A DNA stretch of 64,000 nucleotides, taken from contig NZ_CP108006.1 in NCBI RefSeq assembly GCF_036127095.1, positions 5,323,501 to 5,387,500 of the forward strand. The letters are read 5' to 3'. Positions 15,517-23,237 of the stretch are shown here, one piece after another. A model generated the notes under the pieces. That model had not been told where the DNA came from. It worked only from the letters and a program-made list of their open reading frames with translations, and searched no databases. Made by a program: the position numbers and the translations under genes. The number at the start of each line of letters is the position of its first letter. Within the stretch, counting starts at the first letter, position 1. The stretch comes from Streptomyces sp. NBC_00335. GTDB lineage: Bacteria; Actinomycetota; Actinomycetes; Streptomycetales; Streptomycetaceae.

Positions 15517-17838
15517 GTGGCCGCGCAGAATGCCGCTGTCGACAGCACGGCGGATTCCGTCCGCGATCGGGAGATCGCGGTCGAGCAGACGCATCTCGAT
15601 CACGTGTACCGACGCCTTGAGGAGAAGATCCACGAGGCGGAGTTCCTGATGAACGACGCCGCCAAGCGTGGCCAGGTCGGCACGCCCGGCGCCCTCGCGG
15701 AACGGGACGCGCAGGTGTTCCGTGCCGGAATCCACCTCAACCGTCTCAACAACGAGTTCGAGGACTTCCTGTTCGGCCGCATCGACCTGGTCCTCGGCAA
15801 GGACGGGGAGCGGGGCCCCGACGGCGCCTTCACCTCCGTCGAGCCCGCCGACGACGCGATCCGTACCGACCTCACGGCCGACATCGCCGAGACGCTCCAC
15901 ATCGGCCGCATCGGGGTCCTCGACTCCGACTACGCGCCGCTCGTCATCGACTGGCGCGCCCCCGCGGCCGCGCCGTTCTACCGCTCCACCCCCAAGGATC
16001 CCGGCCGCGTCGTGCGCCGCCGCGTCATCCGCTCCAAGGGCCGCAAGGTGCTCGGAGTCGAGGACGACCTGATGCGCCCCGAGGTGACCGCCTTCCTCGA
16101 CGGGGACGAGCTGCCCGTCATCGGCGACGGCGCCCTGATGGCCGCCCTGGGGCGGGCCCGTACCCACTCGATGCGCGACATCGTCTCCTCCATCCAGGCC
16201 GAGCAGGACCTCGTCATCCGGGCGCCCGCCGCCTCGGTCGCCGAGGTCGCGGGCGGACCGGGCACCGGCAAGACCGCCGTCGCCCTGCACCGCGCCGCCT
16301 ACCTGCTCTACCAGGACCGCCGGCGCTACTCCGGCGGCATCCTGATCGTCTCCCCGACCCCGCTGCTGGTGGCCTACACCGAGGGTGTCCTGCCCTCCCT
16401 CGGCGAGGAGGGCCAGGTCGCCATCCGGGCGCTCGGCTCGCTCGTCGACGGGGCCGAGGCGACCACGTACGACGACCCGTCCACGGCACGCATCAAGGGC
16501 TCGTCCCGGATGCTGAAGGTGTTGCGCAAGGCCGTACGGGGCGCCCTGGAGTTCGGCGGTCCCGGCGGGACCCCCGCCCCCGACCGGCTGCGCGTGGTGG
16601 CCTTCGGGCGCCGCCAGGAGCTGGAGGCCCCCGACCTCGACCGGATCCGGCAGAACGTCCTGTCCGGCACCGCCCCCGTCAACCTGCTGCGCCCGCGCGC
16701 CCGCAAGCTCCTGCTGGACGCGCTGTACTCCAAGTCCGGCGGCGCCGGCCGGCACAGCGACCCGGAGCTCGCGGCCGAGCTGCGCTCCGCCTTCGACGAG
16801 GACATCTCGACGGAGGACGCGTTCATCGACTTCCTGAACGCCTGGTGGCCCGAGCTGACCCCGCGCGCCGTGCTGGCCTCCATGGCCGACGAGCGGCGCC
16901 TGTCGCGCTGGTCGCGCCGGGACCTGAACCCGCGCGAGACCCGCCAGGTGGCGCGCTCCCTGCGCCGGGTGGGCCCGGACGGCAAGGGCGCCCTGTCGGT
17001 GCACGACGTGGCGCTGCTGGACGAGCTCCAGCAGCTGCTGGGCGCGCCCGCACGGCCGAAGCGGAAGCGGGAGCTGAACCCGCTGGACCAGCTGAGCGGG
17101 CTGGAGGAGCTGATGCCCACCCGCGAGGAGACCCAGTGGGAGCGGGCGGAGCGGCTCGCGGCGGAGCGCACCGAGTACGCGCACGTCATCGTCGACGAGG
17201 CGCAGGACCTGACGCCGATGCAGTGGCGGATGGTCGGCCGCCGCGGCCGGGGCGGCACGTGGACGGTGGTCGGTGACCCGGCGCAGTCCTCGTGGACCGA
17301 TCCGCAGGAGGCGGCCGCAGCGCGCGACGAGGCGCTGGGCACGCGGCCGCGGCGCAAGTTCACCCTGACGGTGAACTACCGCAACCCGGCCGAGGTCGCC
17401 GAGGTCGCCTCGCGCGTGCTGAAGCTGGCCGCGCCGGGCACGGAGCCGCCGACGGCGGTGCGCTCCACGGGCCTGCTGCCGCGCTTCACGGCGGTCGTTG
17501 AGGATCTGCGCTCCACCGTCGTGGAGGAGACCCGGCGGCTGCTGGAGCAGGTGGACGGCACCGTCGGCGTGGTCGTGGCCATGGACCGGCGCGCGGAGGC
17601 CGCGGGGTGGCTCGCGCACCTGGGGGAGCGGGCGGTCGCGCTGGGCAGCCTGGAGGCGAAGGGCCTGGAGTACGACGCCACGGTGGTCGTCTCCCCGGCG
17701 GAGATCGCGGACGAGTCCCCGGCCGGCCTGCGGGTGCTCTACGTGGCCCTGACCCGTGCGACGCAGCAGCTGACGGTGATCTCCACCGACCGGGACGCCC
17801 CGGACGCCGAGGGGGTCGCGGCGCTGCTCCAGCCGTAG
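15517..17838 (+). CDS. helD: HelD-like RNA polymerase-associated SF1 helicase
   Basis: HelD proteins bind RNA polymerase and use ATP to free stalled or inactive enzyme; some actinobacterial members (HelR) give rifampicin tolerance. The 773 residues open with a long charged coiled coil (VEQTHLDHVYRRLEEKI), followed by the linker DYAPLVIDWRAP, Walker A in GGPGTGKTAVALHRAAYLLY, Walker B in IVDEAQDLTPMQW, and the SF1 motifs VVGDPAQSSW, NYRNPAEV and VALTRATQQL. The GTG at 15517 has AGAAAGGGG 5-6 nt upstream; a TTG one codon earlier is possible. Upstream open frame shows no homology and overlaps the CGNR gene. Confidence 0.92.
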   Translation: MAAQNAAVDSTADSVRDREIAVEQTHLDHVYRRLEEKIHEAEFLMNDAAKRGQVGTPGALAERDAQVFRAGIHLNRLNNEFEDFLFGRIDLVLGKDGERGPDGAFTSVEPADDAIRTDLTADIAETLHIGRIGVLDSDYAPLVIDWRAPAAAPFYRSTPKDPGRVVRRRVIRSKGRKVLGVEDDLMRPEVTAFLDGDELPVIGDGALMAALGRARTHSMRDIVSSIQAEQDLVIRAPAASVAEVAGGPGTGKTAVALHRAAYLLYQDRRRYSGGILIVSPTPLLVAYTEGVLPSLGEEGQVAIRALGSLVDGAEATTYDDPSTARIKGSSRMLKVLRKAVRGALEFGGPGGTPAPDRLRVVAFGRRQELEAPDLDRIRQNVLSGTAPVNLLRPRARKLLLDALYSKSGGAGRHSDPELAAELRSAFDEDISTEDAFIDFLNAWWPELTPRAVLASMADERRLSRWSRRDLNPRETRQVARSLRRVGPDGKGALSVHDVALLDELQQLLGAPARPKRKRELNPLDQLSGLEELMPTREETQWERAERLAAERTEYAHVIVDEAQDLTPMQWRMVGRRGRGGTWTVVGDPAQSSWTDPQEAAAARDEALGTRPRRKFTLTVNYRNPAEVAEVASRVLKLAAPGTEPPTAVRSTGLLPRFTAVVEDLRSTVVEETRRLLEQVDGTVGVVVAMDRRAEAAGWLAHLGERAVALGSLEAKGLEYDATVVVSPAEIADESPAGLRVLYVALTRATQQLTVISTDRDAPDAEGVAALLQP

Positions 17839-17964
17839 GCGCCTCGGCACGGCACCTCGGTGGGCACCTCGTAGGGCCGGTTGGTCGGCGGCCAAGAGCG
17901 TGGTCCCGCAACCGGTCGCCGGTGGGGGGATCGCTTCGGGCGAACCTTTGTTAGCCTGGGTTAC

Positions 17965-18110
17965 GGCACCGACTCGATCCAAGCCCCCGGGCCCAACCTT
18001 AGTCGCCTAGAGCGACCACTTGCCGCGAGGCGAGCATGGCGGGTCGGTGTCGTAAACGTAGGAAGCATCAGGTCCGCGTCCTCCACCCAGTGGAGGGCGC
18101 GGACCTTTTT
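17965..18110 (+). ncRNA. Candidate small RNA ending in a strong terminator, between helD and the malic enzyme gene
   Basis: The 3' end is a textbook terminator: a 16-bp stem (GGTCCGCG-T-CCTCCAC with GTGGAGG-G-CGCGGACC, 18071-18105) and TTTTT. It cannot serve helD sensibly because it lies about 230 nt past the helD stop, and it precedes the malic enzyme promoter. Upstream are smaller hairpins (GTCGC/GCGAC, 18002-18016) and a region with no good ORF. The 5' end is a guess. I recall an sRNA named scr2952 from S. coelicolor RNA sequencing, whose name would place it next to SCO2952, the helD orthologue; this may be its homologue. Confidence 0.5.
18071..18110 (+). terminator. Intrinsic terminator of the candidate sRNA
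   Basis: A 16-bp stem with one T-G wobble and a CCA loop is followed by five Ts, the best terminator in the window. Confidence 0.85.
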
Positions 18111-18124
18111 GTATGGGCCACCCA

Positions 18125-18153
18125 TTCCACAGGCGAGAGTTATCTCGTATGGT
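18125..18153 (+). promoter_or_regulatory. Candidate malic enzyme promoter
   Basis: TTCCAC (18125-18130), 17 nt, TATGGT (18148-18153). A small interrupted palindrome, GGAAGTGTTCTTCC (18154-18167), sits where transcription would begin and may be an operator. The remaining 140 nt of leader to the ATG show nothing else clear. Confidence 0.4.
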
Positions 18154-18307
18154 GGAAGTGTTCTTCCGAAATTTGTAGCTGGTTACCTTGTACCGGCTGG
18201 TAGGTGGGACGATCGGACAACAGGTCCTGCCATACCTGCCATGTTCTCGGCGGTGCAGCGCGGGACCCTGCGTGTAAAAGAACCAGGGACAGAAGAGGAA
18301 CACGGCC

Positions 18308-19732
18308 ATGGCAACGGCGCCCAGCGTCTCGTACTCGATGACGGTCCGCCTGGAAGTGCCCGCGAGCGGTACCGCGGTCTCCCAGCTCACCACCGCCGTG
18401 GAGTCCTCCGGTGGCTCGGTCACCGGCCTCGACGTGACCGCATCCGGCCACGAGAAGCTCCGTATCGACGTCACCATCGCCGCGACGTCCACGGCGCACG
18501 CCGACGAGATCGTCGAGAAGCTCCGCGGGATCGAGGGGGTCAGCCTCGGCAAGGTCTCCGACCGCACCTTCCTGATGCACCTCGGCGGCAAGATCGAGAT
18601 GCAGTCGAAGCACCCCATCCGCAACCGCGACGACCTCTCGATGATCTACACCCCGGGCGTGGCCCGCGTGTGCATGGCGATCGCCGAGAACCCCGAGGAC
18701 GCCCGCCGTCTGACCATCAAGCGCAACTCCGTCGCAGTCGTGACGGACGGCAGCGCCGTGCTGGGCCTCGGCAACATCGGCCCGATGGCCGCGCTGCCCG
18801 TCATGGAGGGCAAGGCGGCCCTCTTCAAGCGCTTCGCCGGCATCGACGCATGGCCGATCTGCCTGGACACCCAGGACTCCGACGAGATCGTCGCCATCGT
18901 CAAGGCGATCGCCCCGGGCTTCGCGGGCATCAACCTGGAGGACATCTCCGCGCCGCGCTGCTTCGAGATCGAAGCCCGGCTGCGCGAGGCCCTCGACATC
19001 CCCGTCTTCCACGACGACCAGCACGGCACCGCCATCGTGGTCCTCGCCGCCCTCACCAACGCACTGCGCGTGGTGGGCAAGGCCGTTGGCGACGTCAAGG
19101 TGGTCATGTCGGGCGCCGGAGCCGCCGGTACCGCCATCCTCAAGCTGCTCCTCGCCGCGGGCGTCAAGAACGCCGTCAGCGCCGACATCCACGGCGTGGT
19201 GCACGTGGACCGCCCCGACCTCGTCGACGCGGCCCCGGACTCCCCGCTGCGCTGGATCGCCGACAACACCAACCCCGAGGGCTACACGGGCACCCTGAAG
19301 GAGGCCGTGGCGGGCGCCGACGTGTTCATCGGCGTCTCGGCCCCCAACGTCCTGTCCGGCGAGGACGTGGCCGCCATGGCGGAAGGCGCGATCGTGTTCG
19401 CGCTCGCGAACCCGGACCCCGAGGTGGACCCGGCGATCGCCCGCCAGACCGCCGCCGTCGTGGCCACCGGCCGTTCCGACTTCCCGAACCAGATCAACAA
19501 CGTGCTGGTCTTCCCGGGTGTCTTCCGCGGCCTGCTGGACGCCCAGTCGCGCACGGTCAACACCGAGATGATGCTGGCCGCCGCGAGCGCCCTGGCCGAC
19601 GTGGTCGGCGAGGACGAGCTGAACGCGAACTACATCATCCCGTCGGTCTTCAACGACAAGGTCGCGGGCGCGGTCGCCGGAGCCGTCCGCAAGGCCGCCT
19701 CCGCGGCTGTGACGGCGCCCACCTCCGCCTGA
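18308..19732 (+). CDS. NAD-dependent malic enzyme with N-terminal ACT domain
   Basis: The enzyme oxidatively decarboxylates malate to pyruvate, linking the TCA cycle to gluconeogenic and lipid precursors. Residues 1-85 form an ACT regulatory domain (YSMTVRLEVPASGTAVSQL). The catalytic part shows MIYTPGVARVC, the metal site in INLEDISAPRCFEIE and VFHDDQHGTAIVVLAAL, the dinucleotide fold VVMSGAGAAGTAI, and IFALANPDPEVDP. The S. coelicolor orthologue (SCO2951 as I recall) prefers NAD. The 474-residue length fits the ACT-containing form. The ATG at 18308 follows AGAAGAGGAAC. Confidence 0.95.
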   Translation: MATAPSVSYSMTVRLEVPASGTAVSQLTTAVESSGGSVTGLDVTASGHEKLRIDVTIAATSTAHADEIVEKLRGIEGVSLGKVSDRTFLMHLGGKIEMQSKHPIRNRDDLSMIYTPGVARVCMAIAENPEDARRLTIKRNSVAVVTDGSAVLGLGNIGPMAALPVMEGKAALFKRFAGIDAWPICLDTQDSDEIVAIVKAIAPGFAGINLEDISAPRCFEIEARLREALDIPVFHDDQHGTAIVVLAALTNALRVVGKAVGDVKVVMSGAGAAGTAILKLLLAAGVKNAVSADIHGVVHVDRPDLVDAAPDSPLRWIADNTNPEGYTGTLKEAVAGADVFIGVSAPNVLSGEDVAAMAEGAIVFALANPDPEVDPAIARQTAAVVATGRSDFPNQINNVLVFPGVFRGLLDAQSRTVNTEMMLAAASALADVVGEDELNANYIIPSVFNDKVAGAVAGAVRKAASAAVTAPTSA

Positions 19733-20052
19733 TCCCCGGCGCGTCGCGGGATGCGGGCCCCCCGGGCCGCCCATAGGGTTGCGGGGATGCCCGCGTGGTC
19801 CGCGGTCCGCGTCTCCGGACACCCATCCGGACGCCTTCTGGTGCGGACGGAGCGTCACCGCGGCGTGACTGTGGCGCTTTTCGTGTGACCCCGGTGGGTG
19901 CCGGATTGGCTTTCCCGCCGGTGGTGGGGGCAGGATGCGTAACCGGGCGAGAGGGTCTGACGTCAGACCCGGGTCCGGGGACTGTCCTAGGGCCCTGGCA
20001 GCATCGGCTTCGATCTCACGCCTCTAAGGCACGTTGAACACGGGAGTACAAC
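19733..20052. other. 320-nt intergenic region before hup
   Basis: Apart from the 18-bp palindrome annotated separately and weak inverted sequence near 19800-19860, I see no gene, no recognisable RNA and no clear terminator for the malic enzyme gene. Confidence 0.5.
19953..19970. promoter_or_regulatory. Perfect 18-bp palindrome upstream of hup, probable operator
   Basis: GGGTCTGACGTCAGACCC is its own reverse complement, centred on TGACGTCA. It lies 82 nt before the hup ATG, in the expected promoter region. A dimeric regulator is the likely ligand; I do not recognise which. Confidence 0.6.
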
Positions 20053-20334
20053 ATGAACCGCAGTGAGCTGGTGGCCGCTCTGTCCGAGCGCGCCGAGGTG
20101 ACCCGCAAGGACGCCGACGCCGTTCTGGCCGCGCTCGCCGAGACCGTCGGCGAGATTGTCGCCAAGGGCGACGAGAAGGTCACCATCCCCGGCTTCCTGA
20201 CCTTCGAGCGCACCCACCGTGCCGCTCGCACCGCGCGCAACCCGCAGACCGGCGACCCCATCCAGATCCCGGCCGGCTACAGCGTGAAGGTCTCCGCGGG
20301 CTCCAAGCTCAAGGAAGCCGCCAAGGGCAAGTAG
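20053..20334 (+). CDS. hup: DNA-binding protein HU
   Basis: This 93-residue nucleoid protein binds and bends DNA as a dimer. It shows the family start MNRSELVAALSERAEVTRKDADAVLAA-type helix pair, the GFLTFERTHRAARTARNP saddle and the GDPIQIPAGYSVKVSAG strand. The RNP motif and the following Pro that inserts into the minor groove (AARTARNPQTG) are present. The short form without a Lys/Ala tail is HupA-like rather than HupS. GGGAG lies upstream of the ATG. Two strong hairpins follow. Confidence 0.97.
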   Translation: MNRSELVAALSERAEVTRKDADAVLAALAETVGEIVAKGDEKVTIPGFLTFERTHRAARTARNPQTGDPIQIPAGYSVKVSAGSKLKEAAKGK

Positions 20335-20391
20335 TACGCCCTTGTGCCGGGGGCCGTACAGGCTTTCGGGACGGCAGTAGTACGTATTACG

Positions 20392-20429
20392 CGAGAGGCG
20401 GCCACCCGGCACCGGGTGGCCGCCTCTCG
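20392..20429. terminator. Terminator hairpin 1 between hup and murA
   Basis: An essentially perfect 17-18 bp stem (CGAGAGGCGGCCACCCGG with CCGGGTGGCCGCCTCTCG) with almost no loop, 57 nt after the hup stop. Confidence 0.8.
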
Positions 20430-20461
20430 GCGCTCCCGGGGTACCGGATGGCCTCCGGGGG

Positions 20462-20509
20462 CCAGAACGCCCCCACAGGCCCTGTACGGGGCCTGTGGGG
20501 GCGTTCTGG
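20462..20509. terminator. Terminator hairpin 2 between hup and murA
   Basis: A perfect 21-bp stem (left arm 20462-20482 beginning CCAGAACGCCCCC, right arm 20489-20509 ending GGGGGCGTTCTGG) with loop TGTACG. It lies 24 nt past the murA stop on the other strand, so each convergent gene has its own hairpin. Confidence 0.8.
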
Positions 20510-20533
20510 GACGGTCTGTGTGGATCTCGCCGG

Positions 20534-21877
20534 TCAGACGAGGTCGCCGCCCGGAAGTTCGACCTTGGCGCCCAGTTCCACGAGCTTCTCCATGAAGTTC
20601 TCGTAGCCCCGGTTGATCAGGTCGATGCCGTGCACCCGCGAGGTGCCCTCGGCGGCGAGCGCCGCGATCAGGTACGAGAACCCGCCGCGCAGGTCGGGGA
20701 TGACCAGATCGGCGCCCTGGAGCTTGGTGGGCCCCGAGACGACGGCCGAGTGCAGGAAGTTGCGCTGGCCGAAGCGGCAGGCGCTGCCGCCCAGGCACTC
20801 GCGGTAGAGCTGGATGTGCGCGCCCATCTGGTTGAGCGCGGAGGTGAATCCCAGACGGGACTCGTAGACCGTCTCGTGGACGATCGACAGGCCGGTGGCC
20901 TGGGTCAGCGCCACGACCAGCGGCTGCTGCCAGTCGGTCTGGAAGCCGGGGTGGACGTCCGTCTCCAGCGCGATGGCGTTGAGCGGGCCGCCCGGGTGCC
21001 AGAAGCGGATGCCGTCGTCGTCGATCTCGAACGCCCCGCCGACCCGGCGGAAGGTGTTCAGGAACGTCATCATCGAACGCTGCTGCGCGCCGCGCACGTA
21101 GATGTTTCCGCCGGTGGCGAGCGCCGCGGACGCCCAGGAGGCGGCTTCCAGCCGGTCCGGGAGCGCCTTGTGGTTGTAGCCGCCCAGGCGGTCGACACCG
21201 GTGATCCGGATGGTCCGGTCGGTGTCCATGGAGATGATCGCGCCCATCTTCTGCAGGACGCAGATGAGGTCTTCGATCTCCGGTTCGACGGCGGCGTTGC
21301 TGAGCTCGGTGACGCCCTCGGCCAGGACGGCCGTCAGCAGCACCTGCTCGGTCGAGCCGACCGACGGGTAGGGCAGGCGGATCTTGCAGCCGCGCAGGCG
21401 CTGGGGGGCCTCCAGGTACTGACCGCCCTCGCGCTTCTCGATGGTCGCGCCGAACTGGCGGAGCACCTCGAAGTGGAAGTCGATCGGCCGGCCGCCGATG
21501 TCGCAGCCGCCCAGGCCCGGGATGAAGGCGTGGCCGAGGCGGTGCAGCAGCGGGCCGCAGAACAGGATCGGGATCCGCGAGGACCCCGCGTGCGCGTCGA
21601 TGTCGGCGACGTTCGCGCTCTCGACGTGCGAGGGGTCGAGCACCAGCTCGCCCGGTTCGTCACCGGGGCGGACGGTCACCCCGTGCAGCTGGAGCAGCCC
21701 GCGCACGACCCGGACGTCCCGGATGTCGGGAACGTTGCGCAGCCGGCTCGGCTCGCTGCCGAGCAGGGCCGCGACCATCGCCTTGGGTACGAGGTTCTTC
21801 GCGCCGCGGACACGGATCTCGCCCTCGAGCGGAGTTCCGCCGTGGACAAGCAGTACATCGTCACTGATGCCGGTCAT
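20534..21877 (-). CDS. murA: UDP-N-acetylglucosamine 1-carboxyvinyltransferase
   Basis: MurA transfers enolpyruvate from PEP to UDP-GlcNAc, the first committed step of peptidoglycan synthesis in the cytoplasm. The 447 residues start MTGISDDVLLVHGGTPLEGE, with RGAKNLVPKAMVAALL binding substrate. The catalytic loop Cys is present at residue 125 (GGCDIGGRPID), so the enzyme should be fosfomycin-sensitive, unlike the Asp version in mycobacteria. The C-terminal part has DLRGGFSYLIAAL. The ATG at 21877 gives the conventional start; the frame is open 19 codons further. Convergent with hup. Confidence 0.96.
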   Translation of the reverse strand: MTGISDDVLLVHGGTPLEGEIRVRGAKNLVPKAMVAALLGSEPSRLRNVPDIRDVRVVRGLLQLHGVTVRPGDEPGELVLDPSHVESANVADIDAHAGSSRIPILFCGPLLHRLGHAFIPGLGGCDIGGRPIDFHFEVLRQFGATIEKREGGQYLEAPQRLRGCKIRLPYPSVGSTEQVLLTAVLAEGVTELSNAAVEPEIEDLICVLQKMGAIISMDTDRTIRITGVDRLGGYNHKALPDRLEAASWASAALATGGNIYVRGAQQRSMMTFLNTFRRVGGAFEIDDDGIRFWHPGGPLNAIALETDVHPGFQTDWQQPLVVALTQATGLSIVHETVYESRLGFTSALNQMGAHIQLYRECLGGSACRFGQRNFLHSAVVSGPTKLQGADLVIPDLRGGFSYLIAALAAEGTSRVHGIDLINRGYENFMEKLVELGAKVELPGGDLV

Positions 21878-22151
21878 GAATCTCGCGTTCCGGAGAGGGG
21901 TGGGCAGGGGGCCAGTGAAAAGGGTAAGGGGCATGACCCCCCTGTTCGTAAGGCTGACGGGGCCGTAGGACTGTCATGAATTCGGCACAACACCCTGGGT
22001 GCCCGCCAGATAGCGGAGCGTCTCCTTCCGGCCGGGGGTCCGGCCGGCTGCCCGCGCGCGCCCCGTACTGCCGCGGTGCGCCCTGAGCTGCGTACGGTCC
22101 GGTCGTGCCGCCCACTCCCCCTCGCGGGCGAATGTGCGAGATCATGTCGCC

Positions 22152-22712
22152 ATGACCGAGGTGTCCTCCCTCACAGGGCGGCTGCTCGTGGCCACCCCCG
22201 CCCTCGCGGACCCGAATTTCGACCGCGCGGTGGTGCTGCTGCTCGACCACGACGAGCAGGGCTCGCTCGGCGTCGTCCTCAACCGGCCCACCCCGGTGGG
22301 CGTCGGTGACGTCCTGCTGCCCTGGGCTCCGCTGGCCAAGGACCCCGGAGTGGTCTTCCAGGGCGGCCCGGTGGCGCTGGACTCCGCGCTGGGGCTGGCG
22401 GTCATCCCGGGCGAGGAGGGACCGCTCGGCTGGCGCCGGGTGCACGGGGCGATCGGCCTGGTGGACCTGGAGGCCCCGCCGGAACTCCTCGCGGCGGCCC
22501 TCGGCGGCCTGCGCATCTTCGCCGGGTACTCGGGCTGGGGCCCGGGGCAGCTGGAGGAGGAACTGGGCGTGGGCGCCTGGTACGTCGTCGACTCGGAGCC
22601 GGGCGACGTCTCCTTCCCGGACCCCGAGCGGCTCTGGCGCGCCGTGCTGCGGCGCCAGCGCAGCGAGCTGGCCATGGTGGCCACGTACGCGGACGACCCG
22701 TCGCTGAACTGA
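22152..22712 (+). CDS. YqgE/AlgH family protein (UPF0301)
   Basis: The 186-residue cytoplasmic protein has the family hallmarks: SLTGRLLVATPALADPNFDRAVVLL at the start, GVVLNRPTPVGV, VFQGGPVALD, and FAGYSGWGPGQLEEEL. Its biochemical role is unknown; AlgH was named from an alginate-regulation locus in Pseudomonas. The ATG at 22152 is preferred over an upstream GTG at 22134 because the conserved sequence begins there. DUF3039 protein lies 72 nt downstream, probably with its own promoter. Confidence 0.9.
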   Translation: MTEVSSLTGRLLVATPALADPNFDRAVVLLLDHDEQGSLGVVLNRPTPVGVGDVLLPWAPLAKDPGVVFQGGPVALDSALGLAVIPGEEGPLGWRRVHGAIGLVDLEAPPELLAAALGGLRIFAGYSGWGPGQLEEELGVGAWYVVDSEPGDVSFPDPERLWRAVLRRQRSELAMVATYADDPSLN

Positions 22713-22771
22713 GGCCGGGGGCGGGGCGGCCGGTGCGGCCGCCGCGGATCCCTCGCGCGCGAGGGACTCGG

Positions 22772-22777
22772 TACCCT
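22772..22777 (+). promoter_or_regulatory. -10 hexamer TACCCT before the DUF3039 gene
   Basis: TACCCT ends 7 nt before the ATG at 22785, without a ribosome site between; predicted leaderless. Confidence 0.45.
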
Positions 22778-22784
22778 GGCAGTC

Positions 22785-23072
22785 ATGAGCACTCTTGAGC
22801 CCGATCGCGGGACTGGTACGGGGACCCTCGTAGAGCCGACGCCGCAGGTGTCCCACGGCGACGGCGACCACGAGCGCTTCGCCCACTACGTCCAGAAGGA
22901 CAAGATCATGGAGAGCGCGCTCGGGGGCACCCCCGTCGTCGCGCTCTGCGGCAAGGTCTGGGTTCCGGGCCGCGACCCGAAGAAGTACCCGGTCTGCCCC
23001 ATGTGCAAGGAGATCTACGAGTCCATGGGCCCCGGCGGGGACAAGGACAAGGGCGGCAAGGACGGGAAGTAG
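22785..23072 (+). CDS. DUF3039 family protein (95 aa)
   Basis: A small soluble protein conserved across actinobacteria. The core HERFAHYVQKDKIMESALGG and VVALCGKVWVPGRDPKKYPVCPMC is visible, with a CPMCKEIYE pair plus the earlier Cys probably holding zinc. The last 15 residues are a Gly/Lys/Asp tail. Its function is unknown. A terminator follows 26 nt after the stop. Confidence 0.9.
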   Translation: MSTLEPDRGTGTGTLVEPTPQVSHGDGDHERFAHYVQKDKIMESALGGTPVVALCGKVWVPGRDPKKYPVCPMCKEIYESMGPGGDKDKGGKDGK

Positions 23073-23098
23073 TCCTCCGGCCCGCCTGAAGCAGGACG

Positions 23099-23138
23099 AA
23101 GGCCCCCGGTGCGCGGATGTGCGCCCCGGGGGCCTTTT
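23099..23138 (+). terminator. Terminator after the DUF3039 gene
   Basis: AAGGCCCCCGG (23099-23109) pairs with CCGGGGGCCTT (23126-23136), and the run extends to TTTT. Confidence 0.75.
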
Positions 23139-23237
23139 CCGTACCCCCGGGGCGGGTTAGGGTCGGCCGCGACGAGCACGGTGCGGAACGGGCGTTGCGC
23201 ACTGTGCAACAGGCTGGCTGCTGTGAAGGGCTGACGC

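Noticed and set aside
18034..18190. Small ORF starting MAGRCRKRRKHQ inside the candidate sRNA
   Set aside because: It reads through the strong terminator stem and Ts, so it could not be translated from the same transcript in full.
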